This document shows, piece by piece, positions 23,274 through 44,609 of a DNA stretch of 64,000 nt. Source of the DNA: Gordionus sp. m RMFG-2023 (lineage: Eukaryota > Nematomorpha > Gordioida > Chordodea > Parachordodidae). The position numbers were made by a program, and so were the translations under genes. The notes under the pieces are model-generated. The model did no database searches and was not told the DNA's origin. It was given only the letters and a program-made list of their open reading frames with translations. The stretch is taken from assembly GCF_954871325.1 (NCBI RefSeq), contig NC_088775.1, positions 90,650,805-90,714,804 of the forward strand. Reading direction: 5' to 3'. Within the stretch, counting starts at the first letter, position 1. Every line of letters begins with the position of its first letter.

Positions 23274-23890
23274 ATATATATAATAAATTTTTTAATTAAA
23301 TAATATCTTACCTCACAATTATTCCAAGGTTATTCTAATAAGAAAAATATATTTAGGCAAATCAAATCCAAATTAATTTAAATGTATTCTTGATCCTGTT
23401 TGTCAAACTAACTTGAGCCTTTTTTTTATTTGTGATAACTCTTAATAAAACTATTTCATGATTTTTTTGGTATATTGTTATTTAACGGCGCCTTAGAAGT
23501 GTTTTCAACCAAAGAATTTATTCCTTCATTAATCATTAATTTTTATTGTAAAGGAACCTCGGAAAATATAATTTTTTATACAGCTAAATGATTTAGATTA
23601 TACAAATACATGTATAAAAAAAATAGTTTCACCAAAACCATTAATGGATTATTTTAATTATATTTGGAGCAATAAGGCGATTCAAATACTTGACGGAAAT
23701 CGTGTTTCAGTTTCTGTTATGATGTTGATCGTTCTAATAACATCCCAGGAAGATGTCTTTCGACTATTCAAAGTTGGAAAGATATAAATTTAAACAGATT
23801 AGAGGACATGATAAACTGAATAGTTAAATTTTATTACAATGCTATTGCCATAATTATTATTTTGAAGAACTTTCAGCTTTACTTAAATGT
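23274..23890. other. Non-coding stretch
   Basis: AT-rich. A 47-codon open frame at 23644-23787 has no supporting second copy or splice context and is not called. Confidence 0.35.
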
Positions 23891-23897
23891 GATAACA

Positions 23898-24085
23898 AAT
23901 AGAGATCTGCAAAAGTAGGCCTGGCCTGAACCTTGCTCAAACCCGGTCCGGCCCGAACTGGGTCGGGTCTTAGAAATTTTTTAAAATATAACTAAATTTA
24001 TCAATTTTATGTTGAATATTTTATGTTAAATTAAAATATGCCAAATAACATATATCGATTATTTTGAGTAATTATAAAAATTATT
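23898..24085. mobile_element. hAT-type MITE, GGCCCG family (right end lost)
   Basis: Begins ATAGAGATCTGCAAAAGTAG and continues with GGTCCGGCCCGAACTGGG and the shared AT-rich middle; it is the nearest relative of the fragment at 6937. Confidence 0.6.
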
Positions 24086-24174
24086 CTTTTTCTTCCTTTT
24101 TACCAGATTTTACCAGATTTTTGGATCAATCTTCATATATTTTATAATAAATTCTGTGATCTAAATTAAGCACT

Positions 24175-24400
24175 TCCTGGTGAACTACTTTAATATATTG
24201 TTTATCTATCCGTTAGTCGACCTAGAACAAATGAAATAATAGATTTGGACCATGTATTATACGGTTGATCATAACAAGTAAATACCCCTCCTGGGTCAGA
24301 TTGTTCTAAGAAAGTATTCGCAACACGAAGGTCAAGTTATCGACATAATTCCAGGAGTTCTTTCTCATCCACATCCGAATTTATATCAAGTCTTAAGAAC
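24175..24400 (-). mobile_element. LINE endonuclease-domain fragment
   Basis: The minus-strand frame reads DVDEKELLELCR, one stop, then LDLRVANTFLEQSDPGGVF and, further on, WSKSIISFVLGRL. This is the usual order near the C-terminal half of an APE-type LINE endonuclease (elements of the LRIANTFF...IDYVL type). No RT follows. It may derive from the same LINE family as the RT fragment at 11590-13105, but the two do not overlap so this cannot be tested here. Confidence 0.6.
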
Positions 24401-26732
24401 GCAGGAAGTTATAATTCTCTCTTCCTAAACGCCACACTTTAGCATATAAGTCGCCATCTATAAGTAGGTTCTCACGTTTTGGAAACTTAGATGCTCCCAT
24501 AAAATAGGGAAGGATGCCTGCCTTTCAAGGTAGGTTATATACATTTATCTATAAGTATTCACTGAATAATTTAATGGGTTAAAAATAAATAATTGTATTT
24601 TGGAAGAATAGCTTCTTGCTTTTATTTCCCCCCTTCTCATTCACAACTATACTCATTCAAACGCTTCAATTTTGTTGGGTGTAGTTTCACCTGTGCATTT
24701 TAACTATATATCTGCGTTACAAGATTTGTTCCCTATCCTTGAGAAAAAAATTGACAAAATTATATGAAAGATACTTCATATGATTCACGTTCGTACATTT
24801 TAGGTAGGTCTGTGACCACGTGTTGGATAAGATAAGATAAATGGACAGTATAAAAATGTGCTCTGGATAATTATGCTTAGCCGGCATTTTTTTGCTAACT
24901 TAAAAAAAATTTATAATAACTTTATGGTTTAAAAGAACGTAGGAAATATTATCTATATCATTTTAACCATCTTTAATGATATTTTTTTCTGCTATAAGAT
25001 ATATTTAAAGTTCTTTAATTATATGTTTAAAATAAAGATGAAATGACCTAATGCAATAATGAGATGTCGTCGCTTAGGAATGTAAAAGCCCAGAATTATC
25101 AGTGAAATCAAGGGTAGGAGGGTAAGACTAAGGACTGCATCAAAAATATCTCATAGTAGGTTTAGATAATTTGAACCTCCTTAGGACCTTATAATTTAAA
25201 ATTTTTATCAGAAATGAAACATAAAATAAATTTATGCTACACTTACTATATTTTAAATTAATCTTACTTGGAGTTCTAAATTATGCGTTAGAATATTACC
25301 TTCATCTTGCTTTATATAATTTATTTTTTAAATGACTTATAATTACTTCTTTTTTTTTTGATTTTACAGAAGGCTATAATTTGAATTATAAACTATATTA
25401 AGAATTTTTTACTTCGAAATAAAAAATAGATTTTAAATGTTATAGAGTTTTTATATTTATTATAAGTTTATCCAAATACAGTTTTTCGGTAGAAGGCTAA
25501 TAAATAAAAGATTTCTATATAAAAATATTATCTTATTAACAAGTATTTAGGCAATCTTTTACCCTGATATACTGAGTTTATAAAGCTATTTTTTTTTACG
25601 AATTTATTTTAAATGGAAATAATAGTTTTTTTTATTGCATTTATCGCAAAAAAGGAATCCAAAATTATCTGGTAAAAACTTCTTTTCTCTTAAAAGAATT
25701 AAATGGACAAATCGGCGAAAAGAGATACAGCCCAAATAATCTCTTCTTTTACGACAAAATGTTACTACTATAATTATTCAATCTAAGTTACCTAAATTAT
25801 TTTCGACAAATAATCTACTTATACATGACTCATACCAGCATTATTTTATTCTATTCCCAAGATTCTTTGTGCTACTTTATCCCTCGATATTTCATAAAAC
25901 TTATTTCAATTTATTTCTCTCTTCCTTAAATATACAAATATTTTTACGAACTTAACGCCTTATATTAAGTTAAATATTTTTTTAAAAAAATAATATATTT
26001 AATTTCATTATTTATATATGATAATAAAATAACCTGTTAGATGATACATTTATTCATGCAAAGAAATAATTTCAAGTAAAAAATTAATTTAAAAAAAGAC
26101 CTATTAACCCTTAATCATAGTTTATATTATATACATTTGATGACGGAGTGAATCTGAAATCTCCTATTTTATTTTAAGAAGTATGAATAAGAAAATTACA
26201 TAAATTCTGAGATGTGATTCATAAATTTTCCGTTATCATGATAAATTATGTTTATCAATATATAAATACTTTCAGTAAAACATACTGTATATATATTTTA
26301 TAATGGTAGTTAAATTTTAGATCGTAAAATATATTCGCTGTAATAATTTTTTGAAATAAATATTTGCTTACCACAAAATCAAATTAAAAAGTAACAATAT
26401 ATATAGATATCAATTTTAATGATTTTTGTTAATGCGTAGTTGTGGTATTACAAAATTACAAACCAATTTATTATTATCCCATTTTTGATTGAGTTATAAA
26501 ATTTTTGAAAAAAGGTATTCATATCCAATATGAATAAGTTTTTTTAAAAAATAATATATATATTAGATGTATAAATGTATAATAATATATAGAAAGTAAT
26601 ACTACAATGTATTATAGCCGGGCCCTTACAAGGAAAGAATAAACATATAAAAATTATCGGAAATGCTGGAAAAGATCCTTTATTCTTTTTAATTACCATG
26701 TAAAATTCCTTGATTTCTAAAAAAAATAAACA
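24401..26732. other. Non-coding flank, partly duplicated
   Basis: 24401-25650 holds nothing recognisable. From about 25670 it corresponds to 7410-8420 of copy A and lies downstream of gene B. Confidence 0.45.
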
Positions 26733-35532
<8,800 letters not shown>

Positions 35533-37005
35533 TTGTTTTAAATATAATTCTGATTTTACGTTAACTTTTTTCTACCCAAAAAAATATTATTATAATGTTA
35601 ATTTGAAGTTATCCTGAAAGTTTATATTTACCCTTTACCTTTTCTTAGGGTAAATATTTGATCACATATAATAGCTGTAAAAATAGTAAATAAATGAGCT
35701 CAACGTTCAAACTGGTTTTTGTAAGTTTGATCAGGTTTTAAAATAAAATTTTTCGTTAAATCAATATATAACGGAAGGATTAACAAATATCCCGTTTATG
35801 TTGATACCTTATCTAAACTTTGGATAAGGTTATAAACATATTATTAGAACTTTCTCCCGTGTTAGTTATATAATCATAAACTTATGAGTTATGACTTAGA
35901 TAAGGAATAAAATTGTATAAAGGAAAAAAAAACGAAGTTTTTGGCCATGATCAGGACACAGTTAGCGTTTACTAAACCACGCTTATAATTCAGAAAGCAT
36001 ATACCCCATACCAGGTGTGTGACCGCGAACCCGGGTTCTCGGTGTAATATGAACCTGGGGCGAGTTTGGACTCTTCTTAAGAAATTGGTTTCGATTAAAG
36101 TTTCCGTTAAATAGAATTTAAAATTTATGAATTACGATTGCTATATGAATATTTCTTTATTAAAAAAAAAATTGAGTATTTTTAATTTTAAAAAGAATTC
36201 GCAGAATAATATTCAAGTTGAAAAATACTTCATCATCATTAATAGGTAATGTAGCAGAAATGTAAGGGTACTACTAGTGAAAAGTTCTTAACTATGTTAA
36301 GTTACTTAAGCCATTTTTATGTTAAATTTTAACAGTTTTTTATTTTAATAGCATTAGTATTATCTGGATATCCTTATTTTTATAAAAAAAATCTTGTATC
36401 ATTTTTTAAAAACTTTCTAAAGTATCTTACACATAGGCGTAGTCAGAATTCTGCTAAGGATGCCGGAAAGAGAAGGGAAAGAAGCAGATTTAAATTACCC
36501 CTCACAAATTTTATTGGTAGATCTTTATAATCTATTGCGGTCCCTTTAGTTATGTTTCATTTTTTTAGATAATAATTATGTTTAAAAAAAATAAAAATTT
36601 AGAATTCTAGTCAACTTATTTATTTTTAAAAATGATCATAATAGTATATTTGTGGGAGAGAGGGAGGAAAGACTATCATATAAAAAAATTTTTTTTAAGT
36701 TGTTGAATTTTTAATTTAAATTTTGTGGAGCCGTAGCGGAAAAAAAAACTAGATCTCAAGGAATCTTTTCTTCCGGCAAAGACCCGCTACCGCCATTATT
36801 CGCTTCAACTATTCTAAGTTTCTTTCTTTCTTTCCAATCTCTTTCCCAGTTTTTTAATTTACTAATCCATTTTTAGGACATACTTTTTTTTAAAAAATCC
36901 TTCGTCATCTTTTCCCCTAAATCCTAGTTTTTTTTTATATTTTCCGCTCTTGTCAGTTTTATCTTAGAAAAATAATGATAATTATACCCCATAAATAACC
37001 ATTTT
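35533..37005. other. Upstream flank of gene B, non-coding
   Basis: To about 35900 this matches the flank upstream of gene A. 36010-36070 holds a GC-rich palindromic patch (GCGAACCCGGGTTCTCG). A CATAGGCGTAGTCAGAATTC word at about 36433, typical of the ends of some hAT-like elements, suggests a further decayed element to about 36740. No gene is seen. Confidence 0.4.
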
Positions 37006-37020
37006 TTGACGATTATATAT

Positions 37021-37266
37021 TCCGCTTCTCTACTCTTTCTTCTCTTCTCTGCCAGCCCTTTATTTTTGATCTCGAGACAAACCAATTCATTCGAATATAA
37101 AGAAATAATTGCGCTTGGAATTCAGAATTTAGAAAATATATTAACAAAACTTTTACGAGTAGATTTTGGGGACAGATATATCAGAATTTCAGGAAAATCT
37201 TTAGGAAACAATGTGGCACATATACTTAGAAGTATTTTTAAAAAAAATATATATAAAATACCATAG
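37021..37266 (+). CDS. Unrecognised ORF with hydrophobic start
   Basis: An open frame without an in-frame ATG at its beginning encodes a hydrophobic stretch (SASLLFLLFSASPLFLIS) followed by a polar segment (NSFEYKEIIALGIQNLENIL, later GNNVAHILRSIFKKN). It could be an exon of a secreted or membrane protein. The counterpart in copy A (about 19700-19850) is recognisable as DNA but not open, which argues against a conserved gene. Confidence 0.22.
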   Translation, partial: SASLLFLLFSASPLFLISRQTNSFEYKEIIALGIQNLENILTKLLRVDFGDRYIRISGKSLGNNVAHILRSIFKKNIYKIP

Positions 37267-37504
37267 GGGGGTCAAAATAGAAGGGGTTTTTTTTTTTTGG
37301 GGGGGGGGGGGTGTTAAAATCTTTTCCATCGGAATTTATTTGTTTTTTGCAAATATTGTTTTAGGGTAATAAAATATTTCTCCCTTCATAACTTACCACT
37401 CTTTCTTTCTTTGTTTCTATTTCTTTTTTGTATTTCGTTCTTTTCTTCCTTGTATTTCGTTCTTTTCTTCCTTGTATTTCTTTCTTTCGTTCCTTACAAC
37501 AACA

Positions 37505-37745
37505 AAAAAAAATACATATAGTAATTATTCTGATGTTAAAAACTACTAATAAATTGATAACTTGCTTCCTTATTATCTCGATGATCAGGTGATTCTTTAA
37601 TAAAGTTTGCATCAGGTATAGGAATAAATTAGGCTCTCCTTTAAAATTTTAATAATGTGTAACCAAGATGGCGTCTCTAGCTGATTTGCATTGATGTACA
37701 CTTTTAATGAATGAATTGTCAGTCAGGTATTAATATATGTCATTG
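37505..37745. mobile_element. MITE family 2 copy, left end lost
   Basis: Right end ATATATGTCATTGG with CAGTCAGGTATTA; the interior is in the opposite orientation to 21016. The left part is replaced by the TTTC/TTTCG tract. Confidence 0.65.
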
Positions 37746-38099
37746 GATGTTCCTTAATTTTGAAATCAAACGTTTAAATTTTTGTAGATCAATATTGCAT
37801 CATTTTTACTTTGACAATTTTTTTTTATATATACTAAAATTTTTAAATATTTTTAAATTAATCATTTTAATTTGTTTTTATTTTGTAACATTTTTGTTTA
37901 ATTAAATAAATTTCATTTTATAAGACGTATAATATTTAATTTTTTAAAAATAAAATACACATAATTTGTTTTAAATATTTATATAAGATCCTGAATTATT
38001 AATATTTATTTTTTATTTTTTTTTAATTTGTAATATCTTAATTTTATTTTATATAATATACAAGATATTAAAAAAAATTTTTTTTAAAAAACCATAAAG

Positions 38100-38820
38100 T
38101 GCCAACCCTAAGGAGGAATTGCTTAGGGAAATAAAATGTGCAGATTTCGAAATTAGAATTCCTCAGTAATGATTCTTGATCTTTGCCGAGGGTTTTGATA
38201 AGATTGAGTTCTTTGCCAACATTCTTAGAGTGTTAGTGACTATGGGTCACATGCCAAAAGGGTTCTTATTTCCGGCTTCAAAAATGGCTTTCACGCAGTG
38301 GTGTAGCTACTTGGGTGGTTTTCTGGTTTGGACCCCTCCCAGAGCAAAAATTTATTTTTTAGATTATACGTTCAAAAGACTTATAAAGTGGTGACTTTAT
38401 ATCAAATAAATATCAATAATATTTATATTTTTCTGGTTTTGATGTTTGTGGAAGGATATTATATTACTATTGAAATTATTCTGGATAGTATCATTATAAA
38501 GTCATTGAGAATAATCTACTAAATTATAAAACAAAATTACTGATGCATTTAAAAATATATTTATTATATATTATCGAAGATATGTTTATGATTTATAAGA
38601 TAAACCCGGCCGAAGGCCAGCCAAAAGGTCCGAAGACCCGTTAAAGGGGGTGGGGGGCGAAGTCTCCCAGGCTTTTATATGTATGGACCCCCTCTAAGGA
38701 AAATTTTCAGCTACGCCACTGCTTTCACGTCTCCATCTTCGAGAGCAAATATCTGTAAAATATCTTTTCTTGTTAACTCTGAAAAGTTCTTAAACTTTCT
38801 AATCGTATATTTTCATATTA
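38100..38820 (+). pseudogene. LRR-protein gene remnant, copy 2, split by a hAT MITE
   Basis: 38100-38170 resembles 5667-5735 in LRR remnant 1 (shared CCAACCCTAAGGA and CAGATTTCG blocks). The next part reads LPRVLIRLSSLPTFLE on the plus strand, in the style of LPTKALIRLISLQELT of the copy at 42810. A 426-bp MITE then interrupts it at 38296-38721, and the sequence resumes after the duplicated CTTTCACG with no obvious loss. Several frames are used, so no protein is claimed. Confidence 0.4.
38296..38721. mobile_element. hAT-type MITE, CAGTGGCGTAGCTAC ends, 8-bp TSD
   Basis: Left CAGTGGTGTAGCTAC, right complement of CAGTGGCGTAGCTGA; flanked by CTTTCACG at 38288-38295 and 38722-38729. These ends and the 8-bp duplication are typical of the widespread hAT family with CAGTGGCGTAGC termini. 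The interior includes GGCCGAAGGCC and GGTCCGAAGACCCG. Confidence 0.9.
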
Positions 38821-38821
38821 T

Positions 38822-39744
38822 CGTTTTATCACCCTTTCATTCCTTATAAAATATCAAAATATCGATTTTCGATGTGATGCAGATTTATGAGAAAGTTTAA
38901 ATAACGGTTTCAGTTTTATAATTCCATAGCAAGCATTTTTGTTTTTTGCCAAGTTCCTGCTCTAAGTGGCAAAGGTTAACCCAAAGACCCTACTTTAAAA
39001 TTAAATCACGAGATTCTAGATACGAACAGAATTTTATGTATCATATTTATCTAATTTTTTCTCTCTCTCTCTCTCCTTATATACCTTTCAATTACCCTAT
39101 TTATAGTTTTATCGGTCAAAGGCAGTGATTTTAGTGAGTTCGGTTCGAGTTCGGTTCAGAGAAATATTTTTGAAACCGGGTTTGATGTCATGGTTCAGAT
39201 ATGGTTAAAGAATTTTCGAATTGATAAAAAAAATAATTCTATATTTAAATCATAATTAAAAAACCAGACATAAATTTGGTATGAAAAATTAAATTTTTTT
39301 ACTATATTTATAGGTAAAATATAGTAAAAAATACAAAGCGTAGTCATGTTTAGATATTAAAAATTTTATTTAGACGTATTTCTTTAAATTGACAATATCC
39401 AATATTAATTTTTACTTTTGTACTCAAAGGTATAATATACGACGTCTATTTATAATATAAATATTTACATTCATAATAAATACGACAATTGATGAACGGT
39501 AAATGCTTTGTATATTTGTATATAACTTCCTTATTTTGTTTTTATTGTAATAGAGCCAATATTATTTAAGTCTGTTTTAAAAGAGTTTCTTCTTTACACA
39601 TAGTAATATAACTAATTATTAATATGTGCTATATGAGGTTTTTGTGTTTTAATTTGATTTTTATAAATTAAAAAATGAGTATTTTAAAAAAAAAATGTTA
39701 AATAAATGATGCCTACTATTACAAAATATAAGTTTTTAATCTAA
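38822..39744. other. Non-coding stretch
   Basis: Contains a short CT run near 39060-39075 and, at 39135-39170, GTTCGGTTCGAGTTCGGTTC followed by AACCGGGTTTG, probably the end of yet another foldback element. No gene is seen. Confidence 0.4.
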
Positions 39745-40006
39745 TATCGTCGGCCTATAAATGGAGTGTTCCACTTGGGCAAATGTTTAAAATGAAGGAA
39801 AATCAAGATTAAAGTTTAAAATCAAATATAGGAAAAAGTTATTGATCAATTTTGAACAATAACTTTGGGCAAAAAATTAATATTTTTTTTAATCTAATTT
39901 TTAATTTATTTATATATATCTTGGGAATAAGTAAGTTATTTTCCCCGCTTCTACTAACTCAAAAATTTTGAAATGTGTCGAGTGGAGCACTCCAATTCTA
40001 GATCGA
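39745..40006. mobile_element. MITE family 5 copy
   Basis: ATCGTCGGCCTATAAATGG and GAGCACTCCAATTCTAGATC ends; the interior shares ATTTTGAACAATAACTTTGG with 14665-14914. Confidence 0.7.
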
Positions 40007-40054
40007 AGATGTATTGCACAAATATTAACATAAATACCTAATTTATGAGCTAAG

Positions 40055-40397
40055 CAATGACATTATAATAATATATAGATTGGACGGGTGCATTCATTAA
40101 AAGTGTACGCCAAAATGAAAACAGCTGGGGACGCCATTTTGGTTACCCACATATCAGTATTAAAAATTTTAAACGAGAGGCCAATTTATTTCTTATGTAT
40201 GACGCAAACTTTATTAAAGAATTGCCTGATCATATGAGACAATGAACCAAGATATCAATTTATTAGTAGTTTTTAACATGAGAATAATATCTATAAGTGT
40301 TATCAAAATGGCGGGTTCAGCTGATTTCCATACAACGACGCTTTCTGATCCATTATTATGAATGTACCGACAGTCTAGATATTATTACATGTCATTG
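40055..40397. mobile_element. MITE family 2 copy
   Basis: CAATGACATTATAATAATAT at the left and ATTATTACATGTCATTG at the right, with both CAGCTG arms. Confidence 0.8.
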
Positions 40398-40410
40398 GAG
40401 CTAAGAAGCT

Positions 40411-40650
40411 TATCCCATTTTTTTTTTAAAGTTATCTACCTAATAACTAGAAAATGATTCTGCCTACTTCTCATAACTGAAAATTAAAACTATGGCTTTT
40501 TTTCCCATATATATATTCCATTATCCCTTTTTTTTTAAAGTTATCTACCTAATAACTAGAAAATGATTCTGCCTACTTCTCATAACTGAAAATTAAAACT
40601 ATGGCTTTTTTTCCCATATTTATATTCCATTATCCCTTTTTTTTAAAGTT
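40411..40650 (+). repeat. Tandem duplication, 109-bp unit
   Basis: Two nearly identical units, each with GTTATCTACCTAATAACTAG and ending in CCATTATCCC, followed by the start of a third. Very recent by its near identity. Confidence 0.92.
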
Positions 40651-40914
40651 TCAGTATTATAATATATATATATACATCTGGATATTGTGTATTGTGTTTA
40701 TAATTCTTAACAAATTTATTATTTTTGTAATATTATATTAATTTTTGCTTTTTAGATTTATCTTGTATCTCCCCCCCCCCGTTCATTTGTTACTTTATTT
40801 GAATGTGGAGTCATATAATTAATTAGTAAAGAGAATTTTTCAAGAAAATTTGGTAAAATTGACAGAAAATCTCAATAAACATTCATTTCATTTTATTTTA
40901 TTTTATTTTCTTTT

Positions 40915-41240
<326 letters not shown>

Positions 41241-41530
41241 GTACATTGGCCTTTATAGCTTTTGCACTCGACGCTTTAATAATAATTTCATTAAAAATAA
41301 ACATACATTTTCTTTTTTTTTCTTTCTCTTTCTCTTTCTTTCGTACATCATTGACCTATACGTCTTTTTCGTCGCTTTGATAATAATTTCATTGAAAACC
41401 GAAATATTTTTGGTATAATATAATAATGTCAAGGTAACATGTAAGTAAAATTGAGTATACACTAATAGACAAATATGAAAATCAAAAACAACGACAGGAT
41501 GGTAATAAAACATTATACATATGTTATATG

Positions 41531-42040
41531 GGGGATTCGAAATCTCTTCATTTTATTTCCTCTACCGAGGGCGATTTAAAAAATTAAAAAATCTGATTTA
41601 ACCGGAAATGAATTCTAGCATGTTTAGAGTATTTACCTTATAAATTTTCAGCCAATTCCATCAACTTTAAAACTACTTGTATATTAATTTTTATAAGGAT
41701 TTTTCATATAAATTATAAAAAAATACTTGGCTGAAATTTCTAGGGTAAATCCTCTACCGAGGGCGATTTAAAAAATTATAAAATCTGATTTAACCGGAAA
41801 TGAATTCTAGCATGTAAGAGTATTTACCCTATAAATTTTCAGCCAATTCCATCAACTTTAAAACTACTTGTATATTAATTTTTATAAGGATTTTTCATAT
41901 AAATTATAAAAAAATACTTGGCTGAAATTTCTAGGGGAAATACTCTACACATGCTAGAATTCATTTCCGGTTAAATCGTATTTTAAAATTTTTTAAAGCG
42001 CCCTCGGTAAAGGATTAAAAACCAAGAGATTCCGAATCCC
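41531..42040. mobile_element. Foldback MITE with internal 192-bp tandem duplication
   Basis: TIRs GGGGATTCGAAATCTCTT and AAGAGATTCCGAATCCC, with TATG on both sides (41527-41530, 42041-42044). Inside, a unit starting TCTACCGAGGGCGATTT occurs at 41561 and again at 41753. Each unit is itself a foldback, with CAGCCAA..TTGGCTG arms, and CGCCCTCGGTAAAGG closes the element. Confidence 0.78.
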
Positions 42041-42299
42041 TATGGATTCCGGGATAAATTTATTCTTAGCATCCAGAAGTGGTTAGACAAAGTTTTTCGG
42101 TTCAAAGTTGGTTTGAGTGTATTGATAGCACGTCGAAGATCCAATTAGTGATAGAAGTGTTTGTAAGTGAGTGCTAAGAGGGGGTATCGATGGTTTCGGT
42201 CCCAAAGAGATAATGTAGTTAGGGAACTTTCTCGAAGTTAGAGGTGAGAGCTGGGGCATGTTTTGTGATATGGCGGTAAAGTGTAGGTACTGTTACGAT

Positions 42300-42800
42300 T
42301 CTGATTTCTCGTTAAGTTAAATGTGATGATAGGAGATTGTAATCCAACCTATTAAGCCACAAGGATATATAGAAAGTCCGATTAAACCAATCATTGGTTG
42401 GCTATAATGGTGAACGCCTGTAATTCAACTTATTGAAAGCCTATAATTTATAGAAGATAGACGTTAGGGTATCGTTAATGCAGTCAGTAATCTTAAATTA
42501 TATTAATTTAAAATTTTGATTCTGTATGTAGGCCTTTTTATTTTATATTTAATAATCAAACAAATGAATTAGACAAATACAGATTCATATAGACGTAGCT
42601 TGGAAATTTTGCTAGGGAGAGAGCCCTGTTATGTTGCTTTTTGCCTCATAAATAATATTGATATAGGTCTACTTATCAATTATTAAACTAAATTTTATTA
42701 AATTATAATTATAAATTAGTATATATATACTTTAATTTAATTGAAAAATTTATAAATAATATGAATAAATTAGGTAAATCAAAAGTTCTGTGATCATTAG
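42300..42800 (+). repeat. Dispersed repeat S, copy 1, with 7SL-like core
   Basis: Collinear with 46990-47540 and, in reverse, with 54950-55600. It contains TGTAATCCAACCTATTAAGC followed about 70 bases later by ATGGTGAACGCCTGTAATTC and ATCGTTAATGCAGTCAGT. The second part resembles the Alu domain of 7SL RNA. A CATATAGACGTAGCTTGG word near 42577 suggests a nested DNA-transposon end. Confidence 0.6.
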
Positions 42801-42809
42801 AATTCAAGA

Positions 42810-43460
42810 GCACAATTTAACTACCTTGCCAACCAAAGCTTTGATCCGATTGATTTCGCTACAAGAACTGACAATAAAATCGCGTAAGATTCAAACCTAG
42901 AACGATAGGTTTTTCGCGAAGCTTAACAGCGTGAAAGAGTTGGTTCTATCTTCCTTATCACGATAAACATTGTGTCTGAGAACGCCTTTAAAGATCTCGG
43001 TAAAATCACTAGCTCCTATTTCTCGATAGAAATTTGCTGAAGTCTGTCCGCGGGCAATTAACCTTAAGATCTCAATAAATTTTTAACCTTGGGTTTAACA
43101 ATCTCAAAATTTAACACTCGACATGAATGGCCTTATTTTGATATCAGAAAAAAACCTCCGAGGACTAGAATACAGCTAGAAATTTATGACTCTAATGCAA
43201 AACAGGTTAATAACATTTCCTTTCCAAACCATTGAATGAGATGAAGAAGCTTAAGGTCCGCATACTATCGAATAACGTGATAATTAGAATACCAGTCCAC
43301 GCCTTGTCTCAGCCGAAAGAAATTAATTACGATAGTGGCAGTAAGAGTCTCAAAATTTATTTATCAAGCAAAAAGGACGGCATGGAAGCTTACCATATCT
43401 CAATGATATTAAAGATTTTTGGTTTAATTGCAAAGATTCTTTTTATATATCCTGTGACTT
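42810..43460 (+). pseudogene. LRR-protein gene remnant, copy 3
   Basis: Plus-strand translation gives LPTKALIRLISLQELTIKS, FFAKLNSVKELVLSS and, from 43232 on, MKKLKVRILSNNVIIRIP followed by VHALSQPKEI. All fit the LRR consensus (LxxLxLxxNxIxxI). Frames change along the sequence and stops are present, so the copy is dead or its exons are not resolved. Its inverted partner is at 51290-52085, where the same segments read LPTKDLIRWISLQKLTIES and NMIIEIRADALSQP. The two together are stronger evidence for the LRR assignment than either alone. Ligand and localisation unknown. Confidence 0.55.
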
Positions 43461-44609
43461 AATAGGTTGGATTTCAATCTCTCATCATCACCGTTTATCT
43501 AAATGTGAAGTCTGAATTGGACAGTAACTTAGATTTAATCCATTCATATTTATTTTAGACTTCTAAGGTCATGCCTATAACTTTTTCTAAATTTTGTATA
43601 ATTAAACGTGATTTAATAGTAATAAACTATAAATATAGGATATTCGCTCGAATAAAATTAGATAGGAATGTTATTAGTAGTGTACTCCAATTAAAGGCAT
43701 GTTCCTAATTTTATTAGGATATACCCGGTGCAAACAATAGAAAATTGAATAGGAGACATGACCCCAGTCTAAAAATATTATGCCAACTAAGATAATATAT
43801 TAAAATAATAAAAAAAAAATGAATTAATTAGAATATTAATGAAGCTATAAATTTATATTTTTGAAACTAGCAAAATAATTATGTTGCTAATACGTAATTT
43901 TATATATAAAAAAGCTTACTCATCAAAACTTAGAAAATTCTAGTGAATTATTACTTTGTAGCTTTATCTACATATCTCCTTATCGGGAAAATTTTGATAT
44001 ATATAATCATATATGATTTATATATTAAATATTCTTACAATTTATGCTGCATTATTATGATATCTACCTTACAATATATCTTTTATTTGTTGCAATAAAT
44101 CGAAATATTTAACAACAAAGGGTAGTCCAAAAAACAAGCACAAGTTTGTGTAAACAATTATGAACATAGATTAGCATAAAACATTATATTATCAAATTAT
44201 TTTAAGGAAGATATAAATAATGTATAAATTGTAAGAATATTTAATATATAAATCATTAAACTAAAGTATATATTAATTATATTTCTAAATTTTCCCCTTA
44301 AGAGATATGTGGATAAAAGCTATAAAGTAATAATTCAAAAGAGTTTTCTGTTTTGATGATTTTTTTTTATATATATTTAATATTACGTACTAGCAAAATA
44401 ATTATTTTTGACAAAAAAAATATAAATTATGGCTTCATTAATATTTTAATTAATTTTTTATAAACAAAATATACTTTTTTTATAAGAATATTATCTTAGT
44501 AGGTATAATATTTTTTTGGACTGGGGTGTACGGTACTCTTATTCAATTTTCCACTGTTTGTACAGCTATACCCAAAAAATTAGGAACATGCCGTTTAATA
44601 TAAATAACC

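Noticed and set aside
23644-23787. 47-codon frame beginning MDYFNYIWSNKAIQ, faintly like the C-linker of cyclic-nucleotide-gated channels
   Set aside because: The resemblance covers only a few residues, there is no neighbouring channel exon, and no second copy supports it.
36010-36070. Possible tRNA or other structured RNA at the GCGAACCCGGGTTCTCG palindrome
   Set aside because: No cloverleaf, A box or B box can be built around it; it resembles the GC-rich arms of the local MITEs.
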